A stretch of 64,000 bases of DNA from Brachyhypopomus gauderio (GCF_052324685.1 NC_135223.1:4881213-4945212); one strand, 5' to 3'; positions 35,054-63,732 are shown, counted from the stretch's first letter. Made by a program: numbers and translations. Notes: generated by a model from the letters alone, not told the origin.

Positions 35054-36774
35054 GTAATGCTGCAGGCCGGAGCCCCGGTGGGCGTGGGTAAAGGGCGGAG
35101 CATGTGTCAATCATTTTCGAATGCAGCCAATCAGATAATAGACTTTTGTTGTCAATCAATTTTTATTAAGCCAATTATCAGCCAGAGTTAGCTGTCAATC
35201 ATTTTGTAATGCAGCCAATCATCTTAACAGATCTGCCAAAAGAAGGCGGAAACTGCACGGAGAAGCTCTTTAAACAGAAGTATATGCCGCTCTTGCACAA
35301 AAGTAGCTGAATAAAAACATTAGAAGAGCCATGACTTTAGACATTTTTAAATAAAAGTTTAAAATACTTCTCACTTGTTATTCTGGAACGGCACTTTAAT
35401 GTTTTTTACCTTTACTGCACGTATTGCATAATTTGTACATCATATATATACGTGACGAGTGTAAATTGTTAGCGGAGGGGGGGTGTAAATGGACACAAAT
35501 TAAGTATTATATCGCGATCGATCGCCAAGTATAAACGCCTCCGCCGAGCAGAGCGTTAAGGAGCGATTTCGATTGCTGTAGAGCCTTTGAATATTAAAAC
35601 CATTGTAGAAATTAAGTTCAGATGTGACCAGCAATGGAGCGCAAGTAAAAGGACGCGATCACACAGTCTCATTGAAAATGTAGGAGTTAATGAATAAAGT
35701 GCACCAACGCAAAACCCGTGACATAATCCCAATAAAGTTTGAAGACCAGTATTTTTTATATAATCAGGCATTGCTTTTAATCGTCATAATTATGGAGAGC
35801 TAGCTAGCTATCGTATGCTCACCGTGTACATCTTTCGCCAAGAGAAATTCGTGGGCAGAGTTTAATTACATCTTTGCGGGAGTCATTGAGTTGGATTAAC
35901 TCTGATTTGATCAACTCTGTCCGATAACTCCAACACTCCATCGTCATTTGATTATATCAAAACAATACTAGTCTTCAAACTTTATTTGGATTATGTCACG
36001 GGTTTTGCGTTGGTGCACTTTATTCATTAACTCCTACATTTTCACTGAGACTGTGTGATCGCGTCCTTCTTTTACTTTACTTGCTGAGCTTAATTTCGAC
36101 AATGGTTTTAATATTCAAAGGCTCTACAGCAGGGGTCGGCAACCTATGGCTCGCCGGCCACCGTTGGCACGCCGAGGCATAATCAGTGGCACGCGACACG
36201 CTGGACCAGCATCAGCAAAAAATTAATAATAAAAAATAGAGTACGATCCTCCAATCGAAATCGCTCCTCAACGCTCTGCTCGGCGGAGGCGTTTATACTT
36301 GGCGATCGATCGCGATATAATACTTAATTTGTGTCCATTTACACCTCCCCTCCGCTAACAATTTACACTCGTCACGTATATATATGATGTACAAATGATG
36401 CAATACGTGCAGTAAAGGAAAAAAACATTAAAGTGCCGTTCCAGAAAAATAAGTGAGAAGTATTTTAAACTTTGATTTAAAAATGTCTAAAGTCATGGCT
36501 CTTCTAATGTTTTTATTCAGCTACTTTTGTGCAAGAATGGCATATACTTCTGTTTAAAGAGCTTCTCCGTGCAGTTTCCGCCTTCTTTTGGCAAATCTGT
36601 TAAGATGATTGGCTGCAGTAAAAAAATGATTGACAGCTAACTCTGGCTGATAATTGGCTTAATAAAAATTGATTGACAACAAAAGTCTATTATCTGATTG
36701 GCTGCATTCGAAAATGATTGACACATGCTCCGCCCTTTACCCACGCCCACCGGGGCTCCGGCCTGCAGCATTAC
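35054..36774. repeat. 1.7-kb near-perfect palindrome
   Basis: The left arm 35054-35763 and the right arm 35951-36774 are inverted copies with high identity, separated by about 187 bp. The right arm carries an extra segment of about 120 bp (about 36130-36251) beginning CAGGGGTCGGCAACC, a hAT-type MITE end. The same short open frame appears in both arms on opposite strands. The palindrome lies wholly inside the hAT element. Confidence 0.88.
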
Positions 36775-37156
36775 CCTTCTCCCTCTGCGTGTGAAGACAG
36801 TCAAATGCGTGTGTCTCAATGCGTGAGAGTTGGCAACCCTGTAAGTGGGCGGAGTTGAACAGAAAGACTGTCTTATTTATTTATTTAAAAACATGTAAGC
36901 CTATTTCAAGAAAAAGTTTACAAATGCCAGTGTCATTTTTGATGTTCCGGTTTAAATACATGTCAATAAAGTGAGTATTGGCAGAACTGGTCATTTTTAG
37001 GGGCGGGGGATCAGCCTCTGCTGAAAGTAACTAAAAGTAATCTAACTTAGTTACTTTTAAAAGCAAGTAGTCAGTAACTTAACTGAGTTACTTTTTAAAG
37101 AAGTAGTCAGTAGTCAGTAGTCGGATTACTATTTCAAAGTAACTATGGCAACACTG

Positions 37157-37965
37157 GTTGTAGATATATTAATAATCTTTAATAATAATCTTTATTTGTA
37201 TAGCACCTTTCATACATACATGTAACTCAAAGTGCTTTACAGTATAAATAAAAATATTGTCCTTAAACTTAAAAAGTTCTGCTCGTTTATAACTCGCACG
37301 CTTAAGGCATGTGAAGTCTGGCTCAGAATCGCCAAATAAACAACTAAAAGCATTGTAGTTACCGGGAGCTTGAGAAGCCGCTGCACTACCGCACGCCGCC
37401 ATCTTAACTTGTTTTGTTGTAGCTTTATTTGAAATAGTTATGCCTCGCTGTTCTCGTACCTTCTGGGTCAGCTGGAGGACGCCACTTGTGTTAGTCATGT
37501 CAGCACCCCAGTTAATAAACACTGCTCTTCTCCGCACTTGTGTCCGCCTCTTAGCTACTGGACATTACAGATAACAGCAACCGTGGAGATCTGGAGGCTA
37601 CGGTGGCCCTGAAAGCACATTGCGCTGCAAAAGCATCAAAATTACATTGTAAGGGAATTTGTGATTTACTGTCCGTGACCCTCAGTCAGAACACTATGAG
37701 ATTGAATTTGACATTCAGAAGGCCCTTATCTGTGTGTCTGCTCTTCAGTTAGAACCTCTCTCTCTCCCTATCTCTCTCTCTCTCCCTCCCTACCTCTCTA
37801 CCTCCACTACCCCTAGATCCAGTCTACTGTGCCTCCTCTCCTGATAAGGAGAACACCAATCACACATATAGTTTATTATTCTTACCCAATTGTGTTAAAT
37901 GCCATAAGAATTTTGTTACATTATAAATAGAATATAGTTATGACATAGTCACAAAATAGTAACAA
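37157..37965. other. Repeat tail and spacer
   Basis: 37168-37260 reads, on the minus strand, like a fish retroposon 3' tail (AAGGTGCTATACAAATAAAG then ATTATTA repeats). A TCTC-rich tract lies at about 37755-37800. No gene seen. Confidence 0.45.
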
Positions 37966-38325
37966 TGTCACGTTGAGGACCCCGGCCCCTCCCTTTTGTG
38001 CATGTGTTTACGTTTTCCACGTGCATCGTCTGCGTCTGTGGATCTACGTGGTTATGGTTATGTCTTGTGATAATCCGTCTCACCTGTGACTCGTCTAATG
38101 TGTCACAGGTGAGATGGACACATTAGACGTAAGGGCTAATGTGGTCTGTCTATTTAATGTGCGTTCGCGCAGTGTCCTGTGCTCGTCGTTGTCTACAGTT
38201 TACATGTCGCGTTACATGTTGTGTTCCACGTGCGCTAGAAGCGCTTTATATGTATTATTATTAAAGTGACGTTTGCTGCCACAAAGGATTTGTGTCTCGT
38301 CCTTGACGCCGCACCCATCGTCACA
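37966..38325 (+). repeat. Solo LTR A with 5-bp target duplication
   Basis: It starts TGTCACGTTGAGG and ends CCATCGTCACA, with AACAA directly repeated on both sides (37961-37965 and 38326-38330). Internal CTATTTAATGTGCGTTCGCG is shared with solo LTR C, so they are one family. An internal inverted repeat (CTCACCTGTGAC ... GTCACAGGTGAG) is present. No internal retroelement sequence remains. Confidence 0.9.
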
Positions 38326-38330
38326 AACAA

Positions 38331-40540
38331 TTAGAGTATTGGATGATAAACAGAGTGTACGTTACATTTGTTTTGGAAGTATTCTCACTTTTTTGTTTTT
38401 TTCTTTTTTTGCGGCGCAAAATTATGGCCAATGTTGAGTTGGAAAAGTCGCATGAATTCCGATCCGGCTGTTCAGATTGACTCTCTAGGTTTCAGTACCA
38501 CATATGAAAGTGGCCCAAATCAGAAAAGAAAACGAAAGATTCACACTATCATTCAAACAACAAATCTGTGTCAGGGAAGAAAAGAGCCAAAGAATGTTAG
38601 GTTTGACCAACTGACCCAGATTTGTCTTCGGAGGATGGTTGTAGTTTCAAAGGCAGCAAGAGAGGAAATTGAAAATACCTGGTTTTGACAATAGTATGTC
38701 AGGGGGAGACGACGGTGCCTTGCGACTCACACCTTGGTTAATGCGGATATGTTTGTGCCCGTGCAAAACCAGCACGTGCAAGGCAGCTTAGCGTGCCTTT
38801 AAGTGGGCTGTGGTATATTTCCTCTCCCAGACAGGTGAGGATAGAGGAGCTTACTTTACGTTGTTTCTCTTTAGCAATGTATCGAAGATGAAGCTGCCAG
38901 CTTCATATCTCAGACAAACATCTAATGGGACAGTCCATGTGGGACAGATACAGGGGTTTTAAAAAAGAACAGGTCCCCAGTCATTACCCTGGAGTGTAAG
39001 GACCAAGATTTGCAGTTGTACGGGTTTTAGTGTTTCACCTCTCGAGGCGTCCAGCGCGGATCAGGCTTCTCTTACTGGCACCGTGACAGGTAGTGATGCC
39101 ACTTCCTGTCCATCACTGTCCAGTAGGCCTCACCTGTGGGCAGATGACCCAAATCCTCTTTACTCAAATGCAGCAATATGAGCTAGTCAAGGCCATTATT
39201 TAGGAAGCTGGATAGGACTGATAAATACAGACAGATGCCATTAATCTACCATAAATGCCCTAAAATGACAAATTAGAGATGTGATCATTTGGGCTGTAAC
39301 AGGGTGGAGTTAGTTCATTTCTCTTTTAACACTTGTTTCAGTTTCTATTATGGGATCAGATCCAGCAAACATCAAGCCAGCATTCAATACTACACTGTGC
39401 TCTATGTCTGTCTGCAGAGGTGAGTCCAAAAAACTGTCCTACTGAGGGCAACTAAAATCACTTACTGTATCACACTATTCTGACTAAAATGAAATCATAC
39501 AAATCTCAGTAATAGCCCATATTACCTAACTAATATGTATATGTATTTAAATACTGAAAATGTATGTCAGTCAGTTGGATTTATCTGTGAACAGCATTTA
39601 GCAAAATGTAAAAAATTGGTGTTCAGTATGTTTTCGGGGGGAAGAGAGAATTATGTACGGCAATGAGTTATTGAGTCATCAAAAGTGCAGCTTCCTGTAC
39701 AAGAGAATGAAGAGCTCGTGCTAGGGTGGTTATTTTCACAACCCTCTTGTATTTAATGCTTTCAGTCCTAAAGAAGTACATAACTTATTATATTTGTTTT
39801 ATCACAAGTCGGAGAAAAGACCGAACAGGAGGTGAGCGTGAAACGAGAGTCTTACCAGAAAAACGCGAGGTCACATGAGGTCAGTTCAAGACCAAGAAAC
39901 TGGCGAAACTGGTGAAACTCGTTGCAGGATCACAGTCATGTGATGTCAGGGACTGTAACATTCAGGGTTGGGCGTGCGAAGAGAATGGGCACACGTTTAT
40001 TCATGGCAAAAGGGTTTACATCGTCAGGGAGGATGTGAGGAATAAGCTACCGATTGGCACACGTGGAACAGACTTACACAAACGACGTGGCAAAGCGACT
40101 AAAAACAACAATAACAGGATCGAGGGAAAACTAAGAAACAAAAACAAAAAAAAAAACCAAATAGTTAAATATACTAGAAACGTGACTACACAGACCAATG
40201 AAGAACTCTAAATGAGATACTAGGGTTCTACTAAGATTTCTACAGTGAGACATCAACAAATTTGGACATTAAAACAACCAAAAATGCCCACACACACACA
40301 CACACACACACATACACTCACAAACACACACACTCTCACATCACACAAACACTCATTAAGTGTGCACATGCCCTGGCCCTTCCTTATACAAATACATATA
40401 AACATATAACCCTGGCCGCCTGATGTGGCCAGGGGCCCCTCTAGCTCCACCCCAAAAATATATTTAAGGGGGAGCCCCACTGTGGGGATTTACAAGAAAC
40501 AAGAGAAAAAGTACATGAGTACTAAACACAAACACATGAG
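38331..40540. other. Spacer without supported gene
   Basis: No coding exon recognised. The plus-strand 106-codon frame at 38368 has no recognisable domain. A (CA)n tract lies near 40288-40312. Confidence 0.45.
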
Positions 40541-40541
40541 A

Positions 40542-40856
40542 CCAGACAAACAACAAAGGGGAGCACTAATACGATCACACGCTCAAGGTGGGACCAGACA
40601 AACAACAGAGGGGAGCACTAATACGATCACACACTCAAGGTGGGACCAGACAAACAACAGAGGGGAGCACTAATACGATCACACGCTCAAGGTGGGACCA
40701 GACAAACAACAGAGGGGAGCACTAATACGATCACACACTCAAGGTGGGACCAGACAAACAACAAAGGGGAGCACTAATACGATCACACGCTCAAGGTGGG
40801 ACCAGACAAACAACAGAGGGGAGCACTAATACGATCACACACTCAAGGTGGGACCA
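40542..40856. repeat. 52-bp minisatellite, six copies
   Basis: Six tandem copies of a 52-bp unit (CCAGACAAACAACAGAGGGG then AGCACTAATACGATCACAC), nearly identical. Variants are limited to GAGG/AAGG and ACGC/ACAC, implying recent expansion. Confidence 0.95.
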
Positions 40857-41193
40857 GCGGTGACCGACCCAGCTCCACCTCGACTTCAAACAAAACATAC
40901 ACAACAAACATATATCACGCAGACGAACACCTAACCATGAGACATGACCACAAACGAAGGGAAAAGAAAAGGAGACTGGCGGCTTCCGAAAGGCTGAACT
41001 GCTGGGTGCTCCAGCTGCCCTTGGTTGGGGGGCTCTGTCATGGTACGACCCCTGACCCCTCCCTCCTGTCATTAGTGTACGACACCAGACCCCTCCTTCC
41101 TGTCATTAGTGTCACCTGTTCCTTGTTTTCCTCCGGTTGCATGTATATCTCAGCCCGGTGTGTGTTCCCTCAAATTGCTGGTTATCATAAAAT

Positions 41194-41488
41194 TGTGACG
41201 GGCAGGGTGAGCGAAAATAAATGGAAGCGATCACGCCAAGTCTCAGGGAAATAGGATGGTTTAATATGTAAAGTGCGCAAACCAAAACCGTGAACTGATC
41301 CGAATTAAGGATATAATAACCAGCGGTCAACTGGTACAAAAACAAGACATATATAGACGAACAAACGACCCTCAGGTGAGACGGATCGCGGGCTCCGCCC
41401 ACCTGAGGGACAAACACAACACCACACCCACAGGAAAAGCTGCTGCTGTAGATGGGGGCGACCAGTAAGGGGCCGCCGTACCGTGAGA
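41194..41488 (-). repeat. Solo LTR B with 5-bp target duplication
   Basis: Plus-strand ends are TGTGACGGGCAGG and GTACCGTGAGA. AAAAT is repeated on both sides (41189-41193 and 41489-41493). The orientation is inferred as minus from the TATATA-containing centre. It is a different family from LTRs A and C. Confidence 0.75.
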
Positions 41489-41733
41489 AAAATGGTATAA
41501 AAAGAATGACAAATAATGAAAGCTGTTGTATTTTTTGCCATATATAACTGAATGTCACAATATCACTTAGACTATATTTTTAACAGAAATGGGGATAGCA
41601 TTCTTTCAGTGCATTGTTTTTTAGATTTTGGTTAAAAATCATAAAAATTGTGGGTGTTTAAGAAGCTTTAAGGCATGTTTGACTTTCCTCCTGCTGCTAT
41701 GACAGCTTCAGAATAAATCTCAAAGTTACTCTA

Positions 41734-42075
41734 TGTTACGCTCGAAGGAATGAGGCACGACTAGCGTAGCACAGTGCAACACACAACGTTTAATAAACAA
41801 AACACGTGGAGTCCAAAACGAAAACGCAAGCACACAAACACAGGATCACTCACGCTGGCCTGGACTCAAGACAAAGACGAGCACAAGACACCGCGCGAAC
41901 GCACATTAAATAGGTGATTAACACAGACCCTCGTGATCTCGAGACAAGGCACAGGTGCGACTATCAACACGCTCACCAACGACCCACACCCACGGAACTA
42001 CAAACATGGACATAACTGCACGCAGACTACATAGCGACACGCCTACAGGGAAGGGTCCGTGCTGTGACCGTGACA
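41734..42075 (-). repeat. Solo LTR C with 5-bp target duplication
   Basis: Plus-strand ends are TGTTACGCTCGAAGG and TGACCGTGACA, with CTCTA on both sides (41729-41733 and 42076-42080). On the minus strand it contains CTATTTAATGTGCGTTCGCG, shared with LTR A. It inserted into a short tandem repeat of GTTACTCTAAGAG type, visible at 42076-42120. Confidence 0.9.
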
Positions 42076-42080
42076 CTCTA

Positions 42081-43200
42081 AGAGAAGTTACTCTAAGAGC
42101 AGTTACTCTAAGAGATGTATTACACGTCAAGACTGTAATTTCACCTATTTCATTGAATTTGTATTTATTAGTGTCATTAAAAATGTTCTCCAGTAAATCT
42201 CCAGTATGTCACGTCAGCAGTGAAGCTTATCTAGACCACATCTAAACCACGTGTGTGCTCTCCTAACGAGTAGCATCAAGGGCCTCGTTCAACCACATGG
42301 GTCTCTAATATCACAGAGCGTTACGCTGACGAATAGCGCTGTGACAGACATGACAGCCGTGATTTTTTTTGTTTGACAAAGTGCAATACAGAAATCCAGA
42401 GGCCAAGTCAATTTTAGTCCATTACTGGGCAAGTAGTGTGTGTGTACTGTAAAGAGACCACTGAACAGGAGGGGCACTATGACCTGGGTGTCACCACACC
42501 TGTGTCTACTAGCTACATTACAGGATGTATAGGTATTCAGCACGTCATAGGTATGTATAGGATGTATAGGTATACATCACGTCAGTATTAACAGTTTTTG
42601 TAATCTATTGTTTTTAATAATAAAAAGTAATAATAGTAATAGATTACTTTTATTACTTACTTTTAATAATTACTTTATTATCATTTTAATAATAGTCAGT
42701 TTTTAACAGCTTTTATTATCTTTCCAGCTGAGGACGGCAGGGAAACGTTCGGGGATTCACCTTTCCATCAGCTCACCACATCTACACCCCCCATCCACCA
42801 CATCTACATCCACCATACCTACACCAGCTTCCTAACCTCCTCCAGGAACCTGGCATGTCCTGGTGTCAACCTCTCACGCTTTCTTACCAACGCAGAAGCT
42901 TACCCGTCAGCTGCTGTCGTCGTCATCGCAGCCGGGTGCGTGCACACAACCACACGCAGCGTTTTATTGCCCGGCTGCAAGGGTTGAACACACGAGTGGC
43001 TCTCTCAACCTTTTCACTGAATTAAAATAGTCGAGAGCCAATCATGTCATTGCTATGCATGTTGCAAACAGCTCAAATGCAAGCTGCCGTGTATTCATCT
43101 GCAGAACCCCCCCACTCCTCACTAAAGGAAGTCTGTAGACCAGACCTCAAACACCTACCGGGTGTTATCTACATTTTGGCTTTGAGCCTCACAACCCAAT
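42081..43200. other. Spacer upstream of receptor 3
   Basis: No coding exon found. The region just below 43211 may be a non-coding first exon of receptor 3, since it ends in the donor GGTAAGTATC. Confidence 0.4.
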
Positions 43201-43536
43201 TGTCAAATTTGGTAAGTATCTGTTATTGTACCATTACCTGTCCCTTGTACCTTTACAGGTGGCTTAAATAATCTTTTAAGAAACAGGCAACTTTTTTTTT
43301 GCATGTTGATACATTTTAGTACCTGGTAACCGGTCGGCTGTGTAAGACCCTCTCTGTATTTTTCTTAAAGAGTAAGGTTTCACATCTCACCCGCTGTCCA
43401 AATTGTTCAGAAAACTGCAGCACAGAACTGAGGTGAGGTTTATCTGGGGCTATTAATGGCTACACACGCTGGCTTCATGTATTTCAGCTTTTTTTTTTCT
43501 GTATGTTAATTTAAACTAAGAAGGTTTGTTTCTAGA

Positions 43537-45579
43537 ATGGCAGTCATAGAGAACAGAACTACCCCTCTGCTAATAACACACAGGTAAGAAACTCAGCGTC
43601 TCATTAATGTGGTGAAAATCAGCAGATGGCAGCTGATATAATCTACAGACAAAAACACCTAAATCCTGCTGCTGAACTATCAGAAATTGATTTGAAGGCA
43701 CCTAGTATGTGTGGACTGAACAGACAAAGTAAATGAAAGCCTGAAAAACAACTTTTCCACAGCATGATTCATTAAATGACGAACCATGGTTATGGACAGG
43801 CTTTCAAATATAATGATGAGTACTGTGGACATGTCCTGTCTTTTATATGTAAAACATAACTGTGTTGATATACCTTTTGTCCATGAGAGTACATCAGTAT
43901 GCCACATATGTACGCATATACGACTTGAACTAAGGCGATCGCTGTAAACCATAATCTGCAGACCTCTGTCTAAAAGTGTGTCATATAAAAACACCAATAA
44001 CATAAATGTGAACCAATTATACAGTGCAATGTTTTAAATGAAAAATATTTACATGTCAGTAATGACTACCAGTGGGCAGAGCATGTACAGAGTATCAAAC
44101 TCTTTTTGCCTAGCATGTTATTCTGTGCTTGACGGTGTAGTAGCACCTAGTGTAAAAGTGATGATGGCGTTATATGAAGTGCTGCTTGTGTCAGACTTGT
44201 TGAGAAGAGTTCTAATGTAAAACGTGTTCCCTGATGTTTCAGTCTCAGTGCCAGCAATCTCTCAATGCTCAACAACGCCACAAATGCCCCTTTTACTGCA
44301 GAACCCACGATGCTGGATACCATGATGAGGTGAGCTTTAAATCATGCTTATATCTATAAGACTAGATCTTCGTTGCAGCTCAAAGCCCTAATCTAAGACG
44401 ATAGTCATGAAACTCGATTGGTAGGCCTCTGTTTAGAAGGTCTGACTAAACGTATGACTTCATGGCTTCATGGATGATCTGGCTTGTCGTAATCCTCCTC
44501 ATGTCCATCTGAAGTGCTCTAAATTTGTCTTTGTTTTCAGTAATGAAGACAATTATTCCGAATATTACAACAGCGATTTCCCAGATTCGGACTACATCTG
44601 TTCCTACATAAGCCACTACAGCTACTTCCTTCCTGTGCTGTATTCCGTCTTATTCGTGGTGGGTTTCCTTGGCAATGCCCTTGTGGTGTGGGTCATCCTG
44701 GGGGCCGCTCATCTGAAGAGCATGACTGATGTGTGCTTGCTCAACCTGGCCTTCGCCGACCTGCTGCTGGTCATCTGTCTGCCCTTCCTGGCCCATTACG
44801 CCAGGGACCACTGGGTCTTCGGTGGACCCATGTGCACCATCGTCCTCGGGAGCTACTACATCGGCTTTTACAGCGGCATCTTCTTTATCGTGCTGATGAG
44901 CGTGGACCGGTACCTGGCGGTGGTGCACGCCGTCTTCGCACTGAGGGTCCGAACGAACACATACGGAATCCTCTCCAGCGCGCTGGTGTGGTTCGGCGCC
45001 GTGCTGGCGTCTTTCCCCGAGCTGCTGTATCTCCGTGTGGAGACGTTCAACAACACGCAACTCTGCAGGGCTTATTCAAGTGACCCCGACAAGTTCGACC
45101 TCAGGGTGGTTGGTTTCTTCAAGATGAACATCGTGGGCCTGCTGGTGCCACTGACCGTGGTGGGGTTCTGCTACTGGAGAGTACTGCACAGAATCCTCTT
45201 GCTACGTGCCTCCAAGAAGCAGGCCGTTCGCCTCGTCGTGGCGGTGATGGTCGTCTTCTTCTGCTGCTGGGCGCCGTACAACGTGTTCGCGTTCCTCAAG
45301 AACCTGGAGCTGATGCGCAGCTGGGACACAGACTGCAACACCAGCGTCAGGATCCAGTTGGGCCTGCAGGTGACAGAGACCATAGCCTACTGCCACAGTT
45401 GCATCAACCCTTTCCTCTACGTGTTCGTGGGGGAGAAATTTAAGAGGCAGCTTGTCAAACTTCTGCGCAGAACGCCGTGCTTCAAGTTCCAGTTCGTGAA
45501 GAAGTACTTCATCTCAACACCGATGGGCTCAGTGTATTCGCAGACCACCACTGTAGAGGAACGCTCCACTGGCCTCTGA
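43537..45579 (+). CDS. CC-type chemokine receptor 3 (multi-exon GPCR)
   Basis: Third chemokine receptor. The 7TM body is one exon (44541-45579). Two upstream exons splice into it in frame: 43536-43583 (ATG at 43537, donor GTAAGA) and 44243-44329 (donor GTGAGC), giving 390 residues. Starting instead at ATG 44265 gives 367. The intron-derived ATG at 44470 is rejected. The added N-terminus has three sequons (NRT, NLS, NAT) before the Tyr-rich NYSEYY stretch. TM core: NLAFADLL; DRYLAVVHA at about 167; loop-2 sequon NNT; CWAPYN in TM6; NPFLY at about 334-338. Cys pairs are intact. A 22-base candidate 5' UTR exon is at 43411-43432. The exact orthologue is not resolved. Confidence 0.88.
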
Positions 45580-51960
<6,381 letters not shown>

Positions 51961-53777
51961 GAAATTACCAATAAAATGCTTTATGTGTTTAATCTCAAAA
52001 ATAACAGGGGAAAATAAAATATGTACAGCACAGAATGTGCAAACGTATGGTTTCTGTACAAAGAAATTGTACACACAAATGCAAGACTTAAGTCAGACAT
52101 TCAAAATGACGTTTTAACCGTATGTAAAAAATACAGTGTGGCGATGTCAAGGTCTCTATTGTTGAATCTGTACAGCTAATGAAATAAATAAAGAACTACA
52201 CAACAAAAAGTGAAAATTCACACATTTTGACATTTTAACAACTATTTTAAAATTCATTAATCAAGTTACCACAAACTGGTCTGAGACCTTTAACACTGTT
52301 CTTTCAAAAGTATGAAACAATACTAAAACAGTTACAGCCAATGGGGGGCTTCATTAACTGGTGAAGTAGTAGGAGTCTACAGACATTACCCATGCAAGCA
52401 TAGTTTTACGTCTTCTATCGTAACGGAGTATTAAATGAGAAAGCTTTGAAATGATTATAAGATGTGGTAAAGTAAATGAACAAAGACATAATAAATAAAG
52501 TTAGAGTTGATACATGTAAACACCAAACTCGAGGGGTTTGCATTCATAATCGTTTTCAAATCAAAGTCACAGAAAAGGAAGGAACCACGTTTAGGTACAT
52601 AAAAGGTTCACTTTGGTATTACAACGAAAATTTATAACATTCAGGAAAAGAAAGAAAGAAAGTGCGACATAGCAAACGTTTTTTCACTAAATTAGCTCAG
52701 CCTACCACAAAATAATACTGAACACAGGAACACAGCCACACACACACACTGGAGAGTAACTTGTAGTGGCCAGTACATTAAATTACATCAGTAGGGTTAA
52801 CACCAGTTATTATAAATAGCTGTAAAAGCCGTAACATTGCACATGGAAAGTCCCAACTAAGTACAAAGAGTGCACATTTTGCCATGTTTACCAGCACTTC
52901 CTGCCTGTCGGAGTGTCCAATTGGCTACCTGCGTGAGATAGGCCAGTCGGGGGTGGAAAAGCAACAGAACTCACTGCAAAAGAATGTGAATAAATTCAGG
53001 GTACATTTATTTACAACAAAAGGCTGATATACAGAATAGAAGTAAATGAAAAGCTTATGGTTTTTTCGTTCCTCTTGTCTGAAAGGACTTGACGATTGAA
53101 CGTTTCGGATGACATCGTCTGTGTTGCTTATGGTAATGTACAGCATACTCACGAAAAATGAAAACAAGTTCACAGCTACAGTGTTTCAAAAATGAATGAT
53201 TCGAAAGTCACCGCGTGACCAATTTCATTTTTCTACCTCTAAATAATCTTTTTTTTCCCTTCCCAAACTCTGAAGATAAAGATATCTCCTCGGTTGTGCT
53301 TCTGTACATATTTTGTACAAAACACAATCTTTCCTGAATACAGCTGTACAGTAGAACAACCTGATTCAAATACTGTCTAAACAAAATGGTCGCCCTTTCT
53401 GGCTCAGAGCAGAAAACTCTCAAAAAAGTCTTTTGTGTGTGTTTCTGTGTGTATGTGTGTGTGCTTGTGTGCATTTTCCATACAAAGAGTGAACGATTAT
53501 GAGGCTGACACGATTTTTGTCATCCGGGTAAAGAGTTCTAGCAGTAGCAGTATACAAACCCAGCGGCACTTTGTTATGTAACATGGCTCCAAAATGAGAA
53601 TGAGATTCCATCTATTTTTCCATCAACCTTGTGGTTTCTTTTCTGGGCCTTTGAGAGAGAGCTTGATATTCCTGGCTTCCGAGATTCCTGGATGTTCTCT
53701 CCTGGAGAGAGGAGGAGATCACTGGCTCCGCCCCTGGCTCTAGTTCTGGCTCCGCCCTTGTGGGTGGGGCCCCTGCC
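51961..53777 (-). other. Probable 3' UTR and downstream region of trio
   Basis: A repeat-poor AT-rich stretch directly 3' of the trio stop codon. Minus-strand AATAAA candidates occur, for example opposite TTTATT at 53006-53011. No other coding exon is seen. The true cleavage site cannot be decided by eye. Confidence 0.4.
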
Positions 53778-63517
<9,740 letters not shown>

Positions 63518-63732
63518 CTGGAGCAAAAAACAAACACAAAGCGGAAACTTCAACTGATTTGTTCTTTTTATTCCTTCCTTGTACACACAATTCAGAAAAT
63601 TAGTTTGAAATTACCCCACCTAATCTTTTAAGTTTCAATTTTAGATCATATTGACAAAGTGCACACCGGCGAATTCATCTAAAGAAGGAGGAAAAGGTCA
63701 CACCACAGCCGTGGGGAGATTTAGTTGTGCGA

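Larger units (their letters stand above)
33594..37156. mobile_element. hAT transposon with perfect 8-bp target duplication
   Basis: The ends are CAGTGATGCCGGTAACG at the left and the reverse complement of CAGTGTTGCCATAGTTAC at the right. Both are followed inside by AGTAACT/TAGTC-rich subterminal repeats. GTTGTAGA is present on both sides (33586-33593 and 37157-37164), an exact 8-bp hAT target duplication. The interior holds a BED-finger fragment, nested transposons and a large palindrome. No full transposase remains. Confidence 0.9.

Noticed and set aside
44470..44540. ATG at 44470 as the receptor 3 start
   Set aside because: The segment is intron: it ends in a strong pyrimidine tract and CAG, and spliced upstream exons join in phase at 44541.
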